64,000 bases of DNA. Source: Lysinibacillus sphaericus (lineage in GTDB: Bacteria > Bacillota > Bacilli > Bacillales_A > Planococcaceae). The notes beneath the pieces are model-generated. The model was not told where the DNA came from and made no database searches. It saw nothing but the letters and a program-made list of their open reading frames with translations. The position numbers and the translations under genes were made by a program. The stretch covers positions 380,001-444,000 of the forward strand of contig NZ_CP019980.1 in the NCBI RefSeq assembly GCF_002982115.1. The letters are read 5' to 3'. Positions 63,615 through 64,000 of the stretch are shown piece after piece. Each line of letters starts with the position of its first letter. Positions within the stretch are counted from its first letter, which is position 1.

Positions 63615-64000
63615 ATGATATGGAAAGACCAATTGGATTTTGTTATCCAACATATTAAGAAAAATAAATTACGCGTATTTATGACCGTGCTGGCTGCAAC
63701 AATGGGTTGTGCATTTTTAATTGTCCTTGCATCCGTAGGGTTTGGGCTACAGGATTCAATTCGTAACGAGATACTATCAGATGAAAATATAACTAAAATT
63801 CAAGTATATGATGGCTCACAATTTACAGAGCAACAGAAAGATGAAATCAAGTCTATCGAGCATGTTAAAACAGTACTTGAAACGAGTACAGTTAATGCAA
63901 GTGCGCACTCATATTTTGAAGATCGTGATACAAATTCAAGTCTAGTTATAACGACTATGTCAGATTTTAAAAGTGTAACTGGGAAACTTGCAAAAGGGAA
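63615..64000 (+). CDS. ABC transporter permease (FtsX/MacB type), 3' end outside the window
   Basis: The first 128 codons are visible. The protein begins MIWKDQLDFVIQHIKKNKLR with a membrane helix at about 21-42 (FMTVLAATMGCAFLIVLASVG) and then GLQDSIRNEILSDENITKIQV, leading into an extracellular domain. This is the usual start of MacB_PCD-containing permeases that partner the ATPase just upstream. GGAGG lies 10 nt before the ATG. The rest of the gene lies beyond the right edge. Confidence 0.85.
   Translation, partial: MIWKDQLDFVIQHIKKNKLRVFMTVLAATMGCAFLIVLASVGFGLQDSIRNEILSDENITKIQVYDGSQFTEQQKDEIKSIEHVKTVLETSTVNASAHSYFEDRDTNSSLVITTMSDFKSVTGKLAKG

Overview
The window looks like a chromosomal segment of a low-GC Gram-positive spore-former of the Lysinibacillus type (order Bacillales). 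This is inferred from strong AGGAGG-type ribosome binding sites, frequent TTG and GTG starts, Met and Leu T-box leaders, a cobalamin riboswitch, an S-layer-homology surface protein, and many genes whose nearest recognisable relatives are Bacillus subtilis genes (zagA, bpsAB, yrkEFHIJ, yeeI, nsrR/hmp, fosB, ykaA/pit). It is mostly ordinary accessory-metabolism and housekeeping chromosome. It carries one insertion sequence and several families of intergenic repeats, and no prophage, CRISPR array or rRNA/tRNA genes that I can see.

Layout. 1-5 kb: the 3' end of a coiled-coil gene; a divergent zinc-starvation pair (a cysteine-free ribosomal protein L33 and a ZagA-type metallochaperone) with two Zur-type boxes; a type III polyketide synthase with its methyltransferase. 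5-12.5 kb: an RsgA-type GTPase with a possible attenuator leader, FosB, two HAD hydrolases, a T-box-controlled second-type methionyl-tRNA synthetase, and a T-box-controlled stand-alone leuA. 12.5-18.3 kb: a chemoreceptor and small enzymes (GNATs, a deaminase, glyoxalase-fold and DUF1801 proteins), with one decayed gene.

18.4-27 kb is the most coherent block, dealing with nitrosative stress and reactive sulfur. NsrR and flavohemoglobin Hmp face each other across an NsrR-type palindrome. Next comes a CstR-type persulfide sensor, two single rhodaneses, a TusA-rhodanese fusion, a DsrE protein, a rhodanese-persulfide dioxygenase fusion, TusA, a TauE/SafE exporter, a DsbA-like protein, and a diheme cytochrome c resembling thiosulfate dehydrogenase. 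Four 16-nt ATACC-N6-GGTAT-like palindromes punctuate the block, so it probably forms one sulfane-sulfur regulon: sense persulfide, relay it, oxidise it, export sulfite.

27-39.9 kb: an ABC1/UbiB-like kinase, a secreted NlpC/P60 hydrolase, a 1405-residue FG-GAP/SLH surface protein, a permease, a glutathione peroxidase, and a B12-riboswitch unit (adenosyltransferase-like protein plus BtuF lipoprotein). 39.9-41.6 kb: a long intergenic repeat split by an IS3-family element. 41.7-64 kb: phosphatases, a MATE pump with RlmA, PlsC, YeeI, ArsB, two more chemoreceptors, YdcF, an M3 peptidase, a second AI-2E family permease, Nudix, an MhqD-like esterase, an MMPL pump, the Pit/YkaA phosphate pair, and the start of an ABC exporter running off the right end.

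All functions are read from sequence motifs and remembered family features; no database search was run.
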